From: Desulfosporosinus sp.
GTDB lineage: Bacteria > Bacillota > Desulfitobacteriia > Desulfitobacteriales > Desulfitobacteriaceae
Length of the DNA: 21,788 nucleotides
Assembly (NCBI GenBank): GCA_003513495.1
Contig: DOPM01000018.1
Location: 963 to 22,750 of the forward strand
Reading direction: 5' to 3'
Part shown: piece by piece, positions 1-8,730 of the stretch
Layout of the letters: each line of letters begins with the position of its first letter
How positions within the stretch are numbered: the stretch's first letter is position 1
The notes under the pieces: generated by a model
Seen by the model: the letters and a program-made list of their open reading frames with translations, nothing else
What the model was told of the DNA's origin: nothing
The model's database searches: none
Made by a program: the position numbers and the translations under genes

Positions 1-156
1 AATTGCTAAGCCATTAGTCGGCGAGGTAATAGCCAAACCAGTAGAAGTGATCGTCAGGTTTCCAGAGGCGTCCGTGTTTAATGCGGCGTTATTACTCCCG
101 AATATCTTGACCTTTGCCTGATCGGGGTTGTCTTGAAAAATCTTAAAATTCGCCAT
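1..156 (-). CDS. Ser/Thr-rich repeat protein, DUF6385-like, N-terminal 52 codons only
   Basis: The reading frame starts at ATG 156 on the minus strand and runs off the left edge. A GAGAGGGA ribosome binding site lies about 10 bases upstream. The protein opens MANFKIFQDNPDQAKVKIFG, then a Thr/Ser-rich stretch in which a GLAITS-like unit occurs twice (TSTGLAITSPTNGLAI). The motif VKIFGSN is shared with VQIFGSN in the 351-residue DUF6385-type protein encoded at 8731-9786, so the two are probably related. There is no signal peptide. The gene is divergent from four glycosyltransferase genes, which makes it a candidate acceptor for O-glycosylation, but that is inference. The product's full length and whether the repeats continue cannot be seen here. 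Confidence 0.7.
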   Translation of the reverse strand, partial: MANFKIFQDNPDQAKVKIFGSNNAALNTDASGNLTITSTGLAITSPTNGLAI

Positions 157-255
157 GCCTTACATTCCCTCTCTTTCGTAACAATCCATATTTATCCAGA
201 TCGCATTACTAACATGTTATTCTCTTTCTCGACGTAAAGTTTCAGTTTTTGTATG

Positions 256-264
256 CATATAGTA
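256..264 (+). promoter_or_regulatory. possible sporulation-sigma -10 element
   Basis: CATATAGTA matches the CATAnnnTA form of the -10 element used by sigma-E/sigma-K. It lies about 35 bases before the first glycosyltransferase start, at a sensible distance for a promoter. No convincing matching -35 is visible, and no good sigma-A promoter was found in the 142-base divergent gap. This is a weak call. Confidence 0.2.
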
Positions 265-298
265 TTAAAACTAGAAAGATATGTGAGGCAAACAAGTT

Positions 299-2287
299 AT
301 GGCGGAAAAGATCAGTTTATGTATGATTGTCAAAAATGAAGCTCTAAACTTAGGCAGGTGTTTAAAGAGTGTATCTGGTATTGCCGATGAGATCATTGTT
401 GTCGACACAGGATCAACCGATTCTACCTGTGAAATCGCTCGCCAATATGGCGCAGTTATTCATCATTTCCTTTGGAATAATAATTTCAGTAATGCTCGAA
501 ATGCCTCTTTAGAGCTGGCTCATGGGGATTGGATTCTATTTTTAGATGCTGATGAAGAGTTATCGCCTAATAGTCGGGAGATTTTAATCCCCTTAATTAA
601 AAATAAAGCAGTTGAAGGATTTTTTGTCAAAATTATAAATTATCTTGGGAAGGAAGGCTGGATCGAGACTGTCCCTGATCTTGTGTTTCGGCTCTTCCGC
701 AACAAACGTGAGTACCGCTTTCATGGAGCGATTCACGAACAGATCGCTGATGTCATTTTGCAGAAAAACCCAAAAGCCTGTTACCAGATTGCTGAAAATC
801 TTACGATCATTCATCATGGTTATTTAGACGAAGTAATAAAGGAAAAAGATAAAAAGTCACGCAACCTAAGGTTGATTGAACAAGAACTGGAGATAAACCC
901 TACGAATCGCTTACTTCAATATCATTATGGGGTTGAGCTGTTTCGCGCTGAGCGCTATTCAGAAGCTGCTAGGGTCTTTATCCAGTCTGCAACAGATATT
1001 GATCCCAATACGATCTACCTTCCCAAACTCATTCGCTATATCGTAATGGCCCAACAATCTTCAGGCCAACCACAAGAGGCACTTAATACTGCTGCCCTAG
1101 GGCTTAGGCTCTTCCCGGACTATGCAGATCTTTACTTTTATACGGGTCTCATCTTACTTGATTTAAAGCGATATTCTCCAGCAAGAAAGGCCTTTCTTCA
1201 AGCACTCACTATGCCTGAACAACCACCTCAATATGCTTCCTTTGGCGGAGTCAGGGGTTTTCGTTCCTATTACTATCTGGCGCAAATCGCCGAGGCCTTT
1301 TTAGATGAAGAGGAAGCTCTCAAGTACTACCTCTTTAGCCTTCGTGACAATGCGCACTTTACCCATGCTTTGGAACACCTAGTTCATATTCTAAAACCAA
1401 CCAAAGAACCGACTTATACGATGGAATGCTTAGAAAAGGTTTGCAATTTCTGCACTCCAATGGCCAACCGTCTTATGGGGGACATTTATTTTAGGCACGG
1501 TGCCTATGACCTCGCCCTGCACTACTTGGACCAAGCTGAGGATGGGTTCCCTGTTTCATCAGATCTTAAACTTAGAAAAGCGATTTGTCTTATTCAGAAG
1601 CGACGGTTCTTTGAAGCCGTAAGACTTCTTGAAGACTTCTCTAGGGAAAGCCCAGAATACCCCATAGCCACGGTTAATAGGCTCTTTTGCTTCTGGATTC
1701 AGAATAAACCTCAGAAAGTTCGTACCCTTTGGCAAGAACTTCACGCCCTTGGCTTAGCAGAAGATACCGAAAGAGTACTCTCCCTCTTCCCCATGTTTAT
1801 TAAAAAAACAGCACCTCCTCCGCAATTAATTTTAGGGCCGGAGGGGATGTTGCTTCTGCTTGATATTTTCCAGCGTTTGGTTGCTATGCAAGAAATCGAA
1901 CGCGCGATGTTTTTCTTAAAGGCCCTTCATCGTAAAAGCTTAGCAGACTACTCTTTGAAAATTGCCCAAATCTTTGTAGATTATGGAGAGGAAAGCAGAG
2001 CCATTCCATTTGTACAAACCGTTCTTGAAGCAGATCCCTCAGCAGAAGCTCATTTCCGGCTTGCCGAGATATTCTCTCACCTAGGACGGCTTTCCGAAGC
2101 TGAACAACATTATAAACATGCTCTCGAATTAGACCCGGACACTCCTAGCTACTACGTCCGTCTTATCGAGCTCTATACCGCTTGGCGACAGACCATTCTC
2201 AAGGAAGCCTTAGAAAAGCACCCAGAGAACGACGTTTTTAGGAAGTTACTAGAGGAGGTCTCGTCCAACCATGAAGCAACGGATTAG
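299..2287 (+). CDS. GT2-family glycosyltransferase with TPR repeats (SunS-like), copy 1
   Basis: A 662-residue protein. Residues 1-220 form a GT-A family 2 domain: ISLCMIVKNE at the start, the VDTGSTD nucleotide-sugar motif around 35-41, and DADE at 83-86, whose DxD should bind the metal and UDP/NDP-sugar. The rest is helical with TPR-like repeats, clearest at about 260-310 and 582-615 (HFRLAEIFSHLGRLSEAEQH). No signal peptide or membrane segment is seen, so it should act in the cytoplasm on a protein or lipid-linked acceptor. The layout is that of SunS-like peptide glycosyltransferases, but the acceptor and sugar are unknown. It is the first of four same-strand genes; its 3' end overlaps the next start by 17 bases, implying coupled translation. 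GTGAGG lies about 10 bases before the ATG. The next two genes are paralogues. Confidence 0.88.
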   Translation: MAEKISLCMIVKNEALNLGRCLKSVSGIADEIIVVDTGSTDSTCEIARQYGAVIHHFLWNNNFSNARNASLELAHGDWILFLDADEELSPNSREILIPLIKNKAVEGFFVKIINYLGKEGWIETVPDLVFRLFRNKREYRFHGAIHEQIADVILQKNPKACYQIAENLTIIHHGYLDEVIKEKDKKSRNLRLIEQELEINPTNRLLQYHYGVELFRAERYSEAARVFIQSATDIDPNTIYLPKLIRYIVMAQQSSGQPQEALNTAALGLRLFPDYADLYFYTGLILLDLKRYSPARKAFLQALTMPEQPPQYASFGGVRGFRSYYYLAQIAEAFLDEEEALKYYLFSLRDNAHFTHALEHLVHILKPTKEPTYTMECLEKVCNFCTPMANRLMGDIYFRHGAYDLALHYLDQAEDGFPVSSDLKLRKAICLIQKRRFFEAVRLLEDFSRESPEYPIATVNRLFCFWIQNKPQKVRTLWQELHALGLAEDTERVLSLFPMFIKKTAPPPQLILGPEGMLLLLDIFQRLVAMQEIERAMFFLKALHRKSLADYSLKIAQIFVDYGEESRAIPFVQTVLEADPSAEAHFRLAEIFSHLGRLSEAEQHYKHALELDPDTPSYYVRLIELYTAWRQTILKEALEKHPENDVFRKLLEEVSSNHEATD

Positions 2288-4034
2288 CCTCACGATGATC
2301 GTAAAAAACGAATCAGATCATATAGCCAATTGCCTGGACAGCGTTAAAGATTTGGTTGATGAAATCGTTATTGTCGATACTGGATCCACCGATGATACTG
2401 TTAGCATTGCTCAGCGTTACACTTCAAATGTATACTTCCTTTCTTGGCAAAATGATTTTAGTGCCGCCCGTAATTTTGCTATTGAACATGCCTCTGGTGA
2501 CTGGATCTTGGCGCTAGATGCCGACGAACAAGTTATCTGCCAAGATCAAGACAATCTTCATTCCCTGATAAATCGAGAAAACGATAAAGAATCATTCCTG
2601 CTTCCTCTTCTTAACCCAATTTCAGATTCTGCACAAGAATACAATACGTTTTATGTGCTCAGGTTGTTTAGAAACAACGGGAGATATAAGTATGTTGGTA
2701 AAATTCATGAACAGGTCTCCCTTCCAGATCAACACGACGTCGGTATAGCTAGAGACCTTATCATAAAGCATAGATTTCTACCACTAAAACTCCGTCATCG
2801 TAAACGAAATCGTAACCTTACCTTGCTGAAAAAAGCCTCCTGTGAAGAGCCCGATAATCCCTTTTTACATTATTACCTAGGGGTCGAGTGGCTCATGTTA
2901 GGTAAGGCAGGATATGCTCTCCCTTTCTTGCAAAAGGCCTATCATACTCTAAGCGATGATCACCTGCTTTTTCGAGCTCCTGCTCTAAAATATCTCCTCC
3001 TCTGCTTAAAAGAGTTAGATCATCTTGACGAAGCTCTCGCTCTATGTCTGGAAACCAGCGTACACTATCCAAACTTTACGGATCTGTTCTTTCTTGGCGG
3101 ACTTTTGCTCGAAGAAAAAGAAGAATATTCCATTGCACTGAAATGGTTTAATCAGGCAATTTCTTGCGGTCGCCCCCCAGCAGTGCTTAGTCATATTACA
3201 GGTACGGAAAGTTTTTCTGCTTACTATCACTTAGGCTTCTGTTATGAAAGGATTGGAGGGCTACTCGAAGCAAGAGAGGCTTATGAAACGGCCCTTAAGC
3301 TCAACCCGAAGTACCACTTCCCCCTATATTCTCTTTTTTTAAACCTGCTTAGTGATAAAGGTCCCGCGTTTTGTTATCACCGTCTAGAGGATTTAGGATT
3401 GTTTGAGGATCCCCTACTTTGCCTGACCTCGGCCGAGCTTTTTTTCCGCTCCAATCATGTAGAGCAAGCCTTTTGCTGTTTGGAAAGTCATAAAGATCAA
3501 GGTCAAAATGAGGGCTTCTCTTTTTTCTACGGCAAGTATTGTATTTATTCTGGCAGAATTCAAACGGGGTTTAACGTTTTACGCCAAATATCAAGTCAAA
3601 GCCCTCATTATAACTCTGCCCAAATACTCTCAATCGTCGCACTTATCTTGCTCGATGATTTACCGGAAGCTAGAACCATGGCTATTAAGCTTTGGGGAAA
3701 TCATTTGACCCGTGGTGAGGCTCATATTTTTCTATGGTTAATCCGGCTTATACAACATCAACCTCTCCCTCCCTTTCCGCGAAACGTTCGAGAGAAGGAA
3801 CTTTTCGGAGTAACTACTGAACTGTTCGTTGATTGTAAGCGTTATCAATCTCATGAGTTCTTTCATAACCCTATGGTTGACAGTTACTGCCTTGCCCTTG
3901 AAACACTCATAAAAGCCACTGAGGAGGGTTTCCAGTGGCTTCTCAGTGACTATGACCAACGCTTACAGGACCTGGAGAGTCAATTTACTAGTAAATATGG
4001 TGGTAGAAAGATGATGGTTATTCATGAAAACTAA
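2271..4034 (+). CDS. GT2-family glycosyltransferase with TPR repeats, copy 2
   Basis: A 587-residue paralogue of the preceding gene. The N-terminal GT2 domain has ISLTMIVKNES, VDTGSTDDT at 35-43 and DADE at 83-86, the same spacing as copy 1. TPR-like repeats follow; the clearest, at about 316-350, contains YYHLGFCYERIGG and ends ALKLNP. The ATG lies inside the end of copy 1, with AGGAGG at 2253-2258. That is 12 bases from the start, slightly long, so re-initiation after copy 1 may contribute. The C-terminal 150 residues diverge from the other copies, which is where acceptor preference could differ. No membrane segment is seen. The enzyme class is secure; substrate and sugar are not. Confidence 0.87.
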   Translation: MKQRISLTMIVKNESDHIANCLDSVKDLVDEIVIVDTGSTDDTVSIAQRYTSNVYFLSWQNDFSAARNFAIEHASGDWILALDADEQVICQDQDNLHSLINRENDKESFLLPLLNPISDSAQEYNTFYVLRLFRNNGRYKYVGKIHEQVSLPDQHDVGIARDLIIKHRFLPLKLRHRKRNRNLTLLKKASCEEPDNPFLHYYLGVEWLMLGKAGYALPFLQKAYHTLSDDHLLFRAPALKYLLLCLKELDHLDEALALCLETSVHYPNFTDLFFLGGLLLEEKEEYSIALKWFNQAISCGRPPAVLSHITGTESFSAYYHLGFCYERIGGLLEAREAYETALKLNPKYHFPLYSLFLNLLSDKGPAFCYHRLEDLGLFEDPLLCLTSAELFFRSNHVEQAFCCLESHKDQGQNEGFSFFYGKYCIYSGRIQTGFNVLRQISSQSPHYNSAQILSIVALILLDDLPEARTMAIKLWGNHLTRGEAHIFLWLIRLIQHQPLPPFPRNVREKELFGVTTELFVDCKRYQSHEFFHNPMVDSYCLALETLIKATEEGFQWLLSDYDQRLQDLESQFTSKYGGRKMMVIHEN

Positions 4035-5526
4035 AGCAACTGTTAGCTTATGTATGATCGTCAAAGATGAAGAAGACTGTTTATTGGCTGCGATCCAAAG
4101 CGTCCGAGATGTAGCGGATGAGCTCATCGTGGTGGATACAGGAAGTATCGATCATACTCCTCAATTAGTTCTTGCAGCAGGCGCAAAACTGTTTCATATA
4201 GAATGGACGAAGGACTTTGCAGCCGCCAGGAACTTCTCCCTAGAACAAGCTGCTTCGGATTGGATTATTGTCCTAGATGCTGATGAAGTTCTTGAAGCAA
4301 TAGATCCTCTATCCTTCGACAAACTTTTAAACGACAGCCAGGTCGAAGGATATTTTCTTCGAGTCCTTAATCATCTTGACTCAACAACAAGTGCGTCTAA
4401 AGATCAGGTTGTACGCTTATTTCGCAATAGAATTGATTATCGATTTGAGGGAGCTATTCATGAACAAGTGGCCCCTTCTATTCTTAGAGTCAATAACGGC
4501 AGCGGTTTAGCTTCGGTTCCACTCACAATTCATCACTATGGTTACCTTAAAGATCGTCAAGTGTCTAAGGAAAAGTTTTCTCGAAACAGCGAAATCATTC
4601 GTCAGGAACTCAAGCGGGGTCCAGATAATCCATTCCTCCTCTACTGCCTTGGGCTTGAATACTATCAACAAGACTCTATCCTCGAGGGGCTAAATCACCT
4701 AACTAAAGCCCTAACACGCCTGTCAGGTAATGAGGGGTACTTTGAAGATGTACTTCTGAATATTGCACTTGGCTATCTCCGTCTTGAAGAAGCATCCCAA
4801 TTAATTGACTTTTTAGGTAAGGCTTTGACAATGTATCCGGATCAAGCAGATTTACTCTATCTTCGTGGACTTGCCTACCTTCAACAATCGAATTACAATC
4901 AAGCGGCTGAGGACTTCGCAGAGTCACTTTCTATCGGAACTACGCAATTAGCAACCCCTTGCCAGGTAAACTGTCTGCTTGGCGACGCCCATCAATCTGC
5001 CGGGAATTTTCCCGAAGCTCAAGATGCTTACACTCGTGCCCTAGAAGCTACGCCTACGTCGACTTATTCAATACAGCAGTATATTGAGTTGATTCGTAAG
5101 GGTTATCCAATTGATTGTTTATTTGAACGCACCTTGCTTGTTGATAACTGGCCAAAAGCTGAATCCTGGCAAGTTTTGCTTCCTCGGATGACCAGTATGA
5201 ACTCAGAACTCTACCTTGTTATGTATCTTTTATCGTTCTACCGAACCATTAATACCCCCCCTTTTTGTCATCAGGAACTCTCAGACATTAATCATCTCCT
5301 ACAGGTTTTGGAGTATAGTGTAACCGTATCCAATTCTGATATATCTCAAAAGGTTGCCCGCCAATGCTTGGTACTTGCGCTTAAGGAAATTGAGTTATGT
5401 CGCAGGGGCTTGATGAAAGATGCAGCCCTTAGAAATTTCCATGTTATAAGCCAAGTTAATACCACACTGAAAAAAGCGTTCTTGATTCTATGTCACTTAG
5501 CCGATTGCAAGAGTAAATTAATATAA
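4024..5526 (+). CDS. GT2-family glycosyltransferase with TPR repeats, copy 3
   Basis: A 500-residue paralogue and the shortest of the three. The GT2 domain contains VSLCMIVKDEED, VDTGSIDHT and DADE at 85-88. TPR-like repeats are clear around 275-305 (LYLRGLAYLQQSNYNQAAED) and 314-345. The gene overlaps the end of copy 2 by 11 bases and lacks a strong Shine-Dalgarno sequence, so translational coupling to copy 2 is likely. The C-terminal 120 residues lack recognisable repeats. Three related enzymes in a row suggest either sequential sugar addition or different acceptor specificities; the sequence cannot separate these. Confidence 0.86.
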   Translation: MKTKATVSLCMIVKDEEDCLLAAIQSVRDVADELIVVDTGSIDHTPQLVLAAGAKLFHIEWTKDFAAARNFSLEQAASDWIIVLDADEVLEAIDPLSFDKLLNDSQVEGYFLRVLNHLDSTTSASKDQVVRLFRNRIDYRFEGAIHEQVAPSILRVNNGSGLASVPLTIHHYGYLKDRQVSKEKFSRNSEIIRQELKRGPDNPFLLYCLGLEYYQQDSILEGLNHLTKALTRLSGNEGYFEDVLLNIALGYLRLEEASQLIDFLGKALTMYPDQADLLYLRGLAYLQQSNYNQAAEDFAESLSIGTTQLATPCQVNCLLGDAHQSAGNFPEAQDAYTRALEATPTSTYSIQQYIELIRKGYPIDCLFERTLLVDNWPKAESWQVLLPRMTSMNSELYLVMYLLSFYRTINTPPFCHQELSDINHLLQVLEYSVTVSNSDISQKVARQCLVLALKEIELCRRGLMKDAALRNFHVISQVNTTLKKAFLILCHLADCKSKLI

Positions 5527-5553
5527 ATTCAGTTTCTGGAAGGAGCTAAAATT

Positions 5554-7155
5554 ATGATCTGTCGTGTTCTCCTAGCCAGTCCTGTCAAGCAACATGAAGG
5601 AATCCTTTCTGAATTTCTAACTTCAATCATCCGCTTAGAGACTAGCGGAGTGGCGCTTGATTATATCTTTATTGATGATCATAATGACCATCATCTGCTC
5701 TCTCGCTTTGCCAATGAGCGTCCTAATGTCCGAATTCTCCCAGGCGATACCAAAACAAAGAGCACTTACCTTTGTGACGAGTCCACCCACCATTGGCGGG
5801 AGGACCTAATCTGGAAAGTAGCTGGTTATAAGGATAAGTTTATAGAAATAGCCCTCGATGAAGGATATGATTACCTTTTTCTCGTAGACTCTGATCTCTA
5901 CCTAAATCCTAAGACTCTGACCCATTTGCTTTCGCTAAAAAAAGACATCGTCTCTGAAGTCTTTTGGACCCGCTGGAAACCTGAACTTATCCCTCTACCC
6001 CAAGTGTGGATGGAGGATCAGTATACTTTATATGAATCGAGAAGAGAGCCACTCAGTGAAGCGGAAATAACTAAACGAACTCAAGAATTTCTGCATATGC
6101 TTTCCCAACCAGGCACCTATAAAGTCGGTGGGTTAGGGGCCTGTACCCTCATTAGTCAGCAAGCCCTCAGGCGAGGAGCATCCTTCGGCGAACTATACAA
6201 CCTAGGACTTACCGGAGAAGACCGACACTTTTGTATAAGGGCTGCAGCCTTAGGTCTAGAACTTTATGCTGATACCTACTACCCGCCTTTTCATATCTAC
6301 CGTGAATCTGAACTTGATAAACTGCAAGAGTATATTGAAAACCTGTCTTGTGCCAAGACGCAAGCGACTCCTTTTAAGCTAGAAATAAGCAACGAGACTT
6401 CGGTGGGGATCTCGCGATTGGATCAATCCCAGGTAAATTCTAAACAGAGGATAATCCCCGGCAGAATCACGCTTGGAATGTTAGTTCATAATGAATCCGG
6501 ACGGTATCTAGAAAGGGTTCTGAAACAGGCCACAGAGTATATAGATCATGCCGTTCTATTAGACGATGCCAGCGAAGATAATACTATCCAGCTATGTCAA
6601 GAAATCCTCCAGGAAATCCCCTTAACTCTCCTCTCTAACGAAGAACCTCAGTTCTATAACGAGATACTCCTTCGTAAACAACTCTGGGAAATGGCCGTGA
6701 GCACCCATTCAGAATGGATTATTATTTTAGACGCTGACGAGATGTTCGAAGAAGATGGTCCTAAGCAGCTGCGTGAGTTATTAGAGTACTCTTCAGATAT
6801 CGATTATGTTAGTTTTAGACTCTTCGATCTTTGGACAGAAAACTACTACCGTGAAGATTCACTTTGGCAGGCCCACAAATGGTATCGCCCCTTTATCGTA
6901 CGCAACATTCCGGATTTCCAAGCAAAATGGCAAGAAACCCCTCAGCATTGCGGGAGGTTCCCCATGAATATTACAGACTTACGCGGAAGCACTAGCCCCC
7001 TTAGAATTAAACACCTCGGTTGGGTCAGACCCCAAGACCGCTTGGCAAAATACTATCGTTATAAAAAGCTTGATCCTAACGGCACCTATGGTAATTTAGA
7101 ACACTATCGCTCGATCTTAGATCCTACTCCTCATTTGGTACAATGGAAACAGTAG
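5554..7155 (+). CDS. bidomain glycosyltransferase (two GT-A domains in one chain)
   Basis: A 533-residue protein with two glycosyltransferase-like halves. Residues 1-290 contain DYIFIDDHNDHH near 36-47 and FLVDSDLYLNP at about 109-119, with DSD as the metal-binding triad. From about 300 a second, GT2-type domain begins (RITLGMLVHNES), with LLDDASEDNT and IILDADEMFEE (DAD at 393-395). The C-terminal part is rich in Trp and Tyr. GGAAGGAG at 5538-5545 sits 8 bases before the ATG, a better site than those of the two genes upstream, and the gap to copy 3 is only 27 bases. It is therefore probably the last gene of the operon. Two active-site sets suggest one polypeptide adding two sugars, or one catalytic and one degenerate domain. 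Its acceptor is unknown. Confidence 0.83.
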   Translation: MICRVLLASPVKQHEGILSEFLTSIIRLETSGVALDYIFIDDHNDHHLLSRFANERPNVRILPGDTKTKSTYLCDESTHHWREDLIWKVAGYKDKFIEIALDEGYDYLFLVDSDLYLNPKTLTHLLSLKKDIVSEVFWTRWKPELIPLPQVWMEDQYTLYESRREPLSEAEITKRTQEFLHMLSQPGTYKVGGLGACTLISQQALRRGASFGELYNLGLTGEDRHFCIRAAALGLELYADTYYPPFHIYRESELDKLQEYIENLSCAKTQATPFKLEISNETSVGISRLDQSQVNSKQRIIPGRITLGMLVHNESGRYLERVLKQATEYIDHAVLLDDASEDNTIQLCQEILQEIPLTLLSNEEPQFYNEILLRKQLWEMAVSTHSEWIIILDADEMFEEDGPKQLRELLEYSSDIDYVSFRLFDLWTENYYREDSLWQAHKWYRPFIVRNIPDFQAKWQETPQHCGRFPMNITDLRGSTSPLRIKHLGWVRPQDRLAKYYRYKKLDPNGTYGNLEHYRSILDPTPHLVQWKQ

Positions 7156-7188
7156 TAAAAAGGGTACTTTCATATCTAAATCTATACT

Positions 7189-7252
7189 TGTCCAAATCCA
7201 GTTAACCTAAGAAACCATATTCGGACCTAAATCGTGAGACTGGATTCGGACA
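7189..7252. repeat. inverted repeat between convergent genes
   Basis: TGTCCAAATCCAGT (7189-7202) and ACTGGATTCGGACA (7239-7252) are complementary at 13 of 14 positions and enclose 36 bases. The element lies between the end of the glycosyltransferase operon and the convergent holin-like gene. CCTTTTGA follows on the plus strand, so it may end transcription, but the loop is long and the T-run short. A protein-binding site or small mobile-element relic is also possible. Confidence 0.45.
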
Positions 7253-7265
7253 CCTTTTGAACGCC

Positions 7266-7580
7266 TCACCGCCCTATATTCTTATTGTTCTTGCCGAAGG
7301 TATGGAAAAAATCATGAGCAAAATTTGCTCCCTTTCCTATTACCAGTCCCGTGATCACTATACCTATCCCAGGAGTAGAAATCTTAACATCCAATAGTTC
7401 TAAGGCATTAATGTCGCTCTGAAATGCAAGAACTACACCACAAGCTAAGCTCAATACTTCCAAAGTAAGTGGTCTAAACTTATCCGGAAAAACTGGGATA
7501 GCATAAACTATATCCTTAAAGATCTCAACGACCTTCTCTACTAGAACTGCTAAGAAAAAAACCAATGCTAGTCCGTCCAT
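7266..7580 (-). CDS. small holin-like membrane protein (104 aa)
   Basis: The start chosen is ATG 7580, preceded by GGGGAGACAGGC; an upstream extension of eight residues has no ribosome binding site. The product MDGLALVFFLAVLVEKVVEI has an N-terminal membrane helix (about 3-18). A second hydrophobic segment follows around 43-56 (TLEVLSLACGVVLAF), then a third, GIGIVITGLVIGKGANF, near 74-90. The tail is short and charged. Size, topology and the TGLVIGKGANFAHDFF pattern resemble small phage- or sporulation-associated membrane proteins of the holin type; I do not recognise a named family. A comparable 83-residue protein occurs at 21220-21471. Pore formation is an inference, and a structural partner for the neighbouring surface proteins is equally possible. 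Confidence 0.65.
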   Translation of the reverse strand: MDGLALVFFLAVLVEKVVEIFKDIVYAIPVFPDKFRPLTLEVLSLACGVVLAFQSDINALELLDVKISTPGIGIVITGLVIGKGANFAHDFFHTFGKNNKNIGR

Positions 7581-7617
7581 GCCTGTCTCCCCTCTGTAAA
7601 TCACATTATTTACTTAT

Positions 7618-7648
7618 ATTATATTCCAGGGGGCTTATGGTGTTCCAA
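7618..7648 (-). promoter_or_regulatory. candidate promoter of the holin-like gene
   Basis: On the minus strand TTGGAA (7648-7643) and a perfect TATAAT (7623-7618) are separated by 19 bases, slightly more than ideal. The -10 lies about 38 bases before ATG 7580. Confidence 0.4.
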
Positions 7649-7732
7649 GGAAGCAAAGGGAGGTTCTTCTGTTTCCTTCCTGCAAACCCAGAACGTTCGT
7701 GAGAGGGCTGCTTTTTTGGATTGTCTAACGAA

Positions 7733-8653
7733 TCAGCCCTGAGCCTGAAACCAGACCATGAGAGGGTTGGGCAATTGAGATCGATAAATAATGCGAACAT
7801 AACGGAGAAAATGATTGGGGGTAAACACTGTCAGAGCTCCCGGTAATACAACATGTTCTATATCATCCGCTGTCCAAGTTGCTCCGTCCGGACTTATTTG
7901 CAATTGAACCACGACTTCGTCAGTTCCGTTATTATGGACAGCATAGGAATAGGCACTTAGCTCAGAAACATCTTTGGGCATGGTTGCCAGAGAAATATTA
8001 GATGAAGTCACTGATTCAACACTTTGTAAATACCTTCTTCCAGACATTTTAACTTGGAGTGGGGTTCTTACATCCACAGGTATTGGAATTGGGCTAACCA
8101 ATCTAACCGAGACTGGAGCTTGGATCTTCCCAATAGAATCGATGTGTCGGACATATAGTTGCCCTTTTTCGTCGAGCCGTAATTCTCGCTTAGGGTAGAG
8201 CCTCCAGCCCTGAATTTTGTGAATAGTGACGAATCCCTCGCCGAGAATCCCTACCTCAACTCGAATTCCTGTCACGCCGTTTGGCGTAGAAAAAACTCGA
8301 CTATAGTCTTCTGGCTCTGAACCTGGTCGTAGGGTCAATAAATACTGACTTACAGCGCCGAGGTACACTCGTATATAGCAAGGAGTCTCTGCGGGTTCCG
8401 TTTGTAGAACCACTCGAAATTCCCATCGTTGTCCCTCTCCGGCAGGGATTACGACATTACTTTCAAGAATAATCCCCGCTCTCGGTCCCGAAGGATGCTC
8501 AATTTTAATTGCTCTCGGTCCATCCGGTAGGCCCACCCACTCCCACCGAGTCGCTCTATCTCCGCCCGTTTGAGCCCAACCATCCGGAAAGTCCGGATGA
8601 CCTTCTTGCCACAATAGGAAATGACTATTATAGACTTGGTTCGCATCAGTCAT
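7733..8653 (-). CDS. DUF6385-type two-domain beta-rich protein (306 aa)
   Basis: Starts at ATG 8653, with GAAGGTGG seven bases upstream. The first 130 residues resemble a carbohydrate-binding jelly-roll: NSHFLLWQ, DFPDGWAQTGG, AIKIEHPSGPRAGI. A linker follows with Pro/Val-rich VRLVSPIPIPVDVRTP near 180-195. The C-terminal 100 residues (from RYLQSVESVTSS) match the C-terminal part of the neighbouring 351-residue protein, both carrying SPDG.(T/Q)WT, FLRY and a final WxQAQ motif. I assign the DUF6385 name from memory of this family in Peptococcaceae, not from a search. No signal peptide, Cys or anchor is seen. The adjacent glycosyltransferases and truncated repeat protein suggest a surface or spore-coat structure. 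Function is unknown. Confidence 0.72.
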   Translation of the reverse strand: MTDANQVYNSHFLLWQEGHPDFPDGWAQTGGDRATRWEWVGLPDGPRAIKIEHPSGPRAGIILESNVVIPAGEGQRWEFRVVLQTEPAETPCYIRVYLGAVSQYLLTLRPGSEPEDYSRVFSTPNGVTGIRVEVGILGEGFVTIHKIQGWRLYPKRELRLDEKGQLYVRHIDSIGKIQAPVSVRLVSPIPIPVDVRTPLQVKMSGRRYLQSVESVTSSNISLATMPKDVSELSAYSYAVHNNGTDEVVVQLQISPDGATWTADDIEHVVLPGALTVFTPNHFLRYVRIIYRSQLPNPLMVWFQAQG

Positions 8654-8730
8654 TTCCGACCCACCTTCAAAAAGATATTTTTGGTAACCTATAAATCACG
8701 GTTTTATTTAAATAGGTTATGTAAACATCC

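Noticed and set aside
7606..7800. 64-codon minus-strand frame between the holin-like gene and the DUF6385 gene
   Set aside because: It overlaps the end of the DUF6385 gene in another frame and shows no domain or start signal.
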